Positions 63,185-64,000 of a stretch of 64,000 nucleotides of DNA are shown piece by piece. Each line of letters starts with the position of its first letter. Within the stretch, counting starts at the first letter, position 1. The notes beneath the pieces were generated by a model. The model was not told the DNA's origin. It did not search any database and was given only the letters and a program-made list of their open reading frames with translations. Location: NCBI RefSeq assembly GCF_002836745.1, contig NZ_PJAR01000041.1:1-64000 (forward strand), written 5' to 3'. The position numbers and the translations under genes are program-made. Source of the stretch: Glaciecola sp. 33A (lineage in GTDB: Bacteria; Pseudomonadota; Gammaproteobacteria; Enterobacterales; Alteromonadaceae).

Positions 63185-64000
63185 ACATAACAATGCCATA
63201 TTTATCTATCACGCGCTGAGTAGGTTCAGGATACATAATCAAGAGGTCTTGAAGCAGTTGCCTATGACTGTCTTCAATTCGCTTATTAGCTTTCAAAAGT
63301 TGTTGCACAAAGAAGTAATTTTGATATCCCTCAATGATTTCTGCGAGCGCAATATCCAATGCATCAAGTCCTATTTCTGGCTGTTCGATATCAACGCCCA
63401 TGCGTATAAGAGTCCGCAGCCCTTGTTCATGCTTCTCTTTAATCGCAATAGTCAAAAGTCTGCGGTTCAGATAGTCAACAGAGTTAATATCAAACCCAGC
63501 TTCGACCATATTCTCGAGCAATTGCATGTCATTGGTTTTCAATAGTTTTGACATGACAAGTCGTACTGGCACTTCCATATTGTTCATAAACAATTCGAAC
63601 ACCTCACTTGACGCTACGCTGCTCATTGCATGAATCAGTAAACCGTTCTTAACTTGGTTTTGGTAGAAGGGGGCTAATAAATCACTTAACTCCAATGCCG
63701 TTTCATAGTCGTTGTTTAAAGTTGCCTCTTCAATTTTTTGAATTAGGGACGCATCCGGCAATTCTTCGGGCGTTTCAGCTTGAGTATATTGTTGCATAAA
63801 CGAAGGTATATTCTTTGATCTTTCCAGGCCGATTATCAGGTCTATTTTTCGTTTCGATTTGTACTCGTCGATTAAGCTTAATTGTTCAATCGCTAAATCG
63901 GCATCAATAAGTTCATCGCTATATTCATTATAAATTTTGGAAGCTTGAGCATAGAGTTGCTGAAACTTTTCTTTTTGACTGTTATTTTGTTTGCGATCTT
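63183..64000 (-). CDS. ankyrin-like repeat protein, 5' end beyond the window
   Basis: The minus-strand frame is open from the right edge to a stop at 63183, at least 272 residues. An ATG at 63797 exists, but coding-like sequence continues upstream of it (IEQLSLIDEYKSKRKIDLII), so it is not the start. The C-terminal half has ankyrin-like helix pairs: LENMVEAGFDINSVDYLNRR, LLTIAIKEKHEQGLRTLIRM, GVDIEQPEIGLDALDIAL. Probably a cytoplasmic protein-interaction module; partners unknown. Confidence 0.65.
   Translation of the reverse strand, partial: DRKQNNSQKEKFQQLYAQASKIYNEYSDELIDADLAIEQLSLIDEYKSKRKIDLIIGLERSKNIPSFMQQYTQAETPEELPDASLIQKIEEATLNNDYETALELSDLLAPFYQNQVKNGLLIHAMSSVASSEVFELFMNNMEVPVRLVMSKLLKTNDMQLLENMVEAGFDINSVDYLNRRLLTIAIKEKHEQGLRTLIRMGVDIEQPEIGLDALDIALAEIIEGYQNYFFVQQLLKANKRIEDSHRQLLQDLLIMYPEPTQRVIDKYGIVM

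Overview
The window looks like the replication-origin region of a marine gammaproteobacterium of the Alteromonadaceae type. This is inferred from gene order, an AT-leaning composition and protein resemblance, since no database search was possible. Nearly every gene between 0.3 and 53 kb is a recognisable housekeeping gene in the order expected around a gammaproteobacterial chromosomal origin. Genes beyond 53 kb are mostly short and unfamiliar.

0-13 kb carries the yrdA-aroE-hemF-tsaC-yrdD-smg-dprA / LysM / def-fmt-rsmB-trkA block that in E. coli adjoins the rrnD operon. A strong leftward rRNA-type promoter near position 130 suggests that an rRNA operon begins here and continues beyond the left edge. 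ompW sits between aroE and hemF, with two FNR-like boxes upstream. 13-26 kb carries trkH (convergent to trkA), polA, engB, a cytochrome c4, yihI, a DUF2489 gene, tag, glyQS and a small lipoprotein. In E. coli the same polA-engB-yihI neighbourhood holds the small RNAs Spot 42 and CsrC. At both equivalent places here there is a promoter-like signal, hairpins and an intrinsic terminator.

26-46 kb is the origin proper. It holds the leftward operon dnaA-dnaN-recF-gyrB and the rightward operon rpmH-rnpA-yidD-yidC, then yajQ, mnmE and mioC. A DnaT-like and a DnaC-like gene follow, then a 1.36 kb non-coding stretch with DnaA boxes and an AT-rich unwinding element (predicted oriC), and then mnmG-rsmG-parA-parB. 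One perfect and one near-perfect parS site lie in recF, so initiation (DnaA, DnaT/DnaC), elongation (DnaN, PolA, gyrase) and segregation (ParA, ParB, parS) are packed within about 20 kb. The DnaA protein has an unusually long, Asn/Ser-rich linker of about 225 residues.

46-53 kb is the complete nine-gene ATP synthase operon atpIBEFHAGDC. After its terminator, 53-60.6 kb is an accessory strip of small same-strand genes of unknown function. It contains three elements that resemble integron attC sites, and no integrase is visible. One small gene there is frameshifted by a 7-bp tandem duplication. 60.6-62.4 kb holds apbE and a TetR-type regulator with palindromes upstream. 62.4-64 kb has a 20-bp-period repeat of a palindromic motif, a gene remnant, and an ankyrin-like gene that runs off the right edge.
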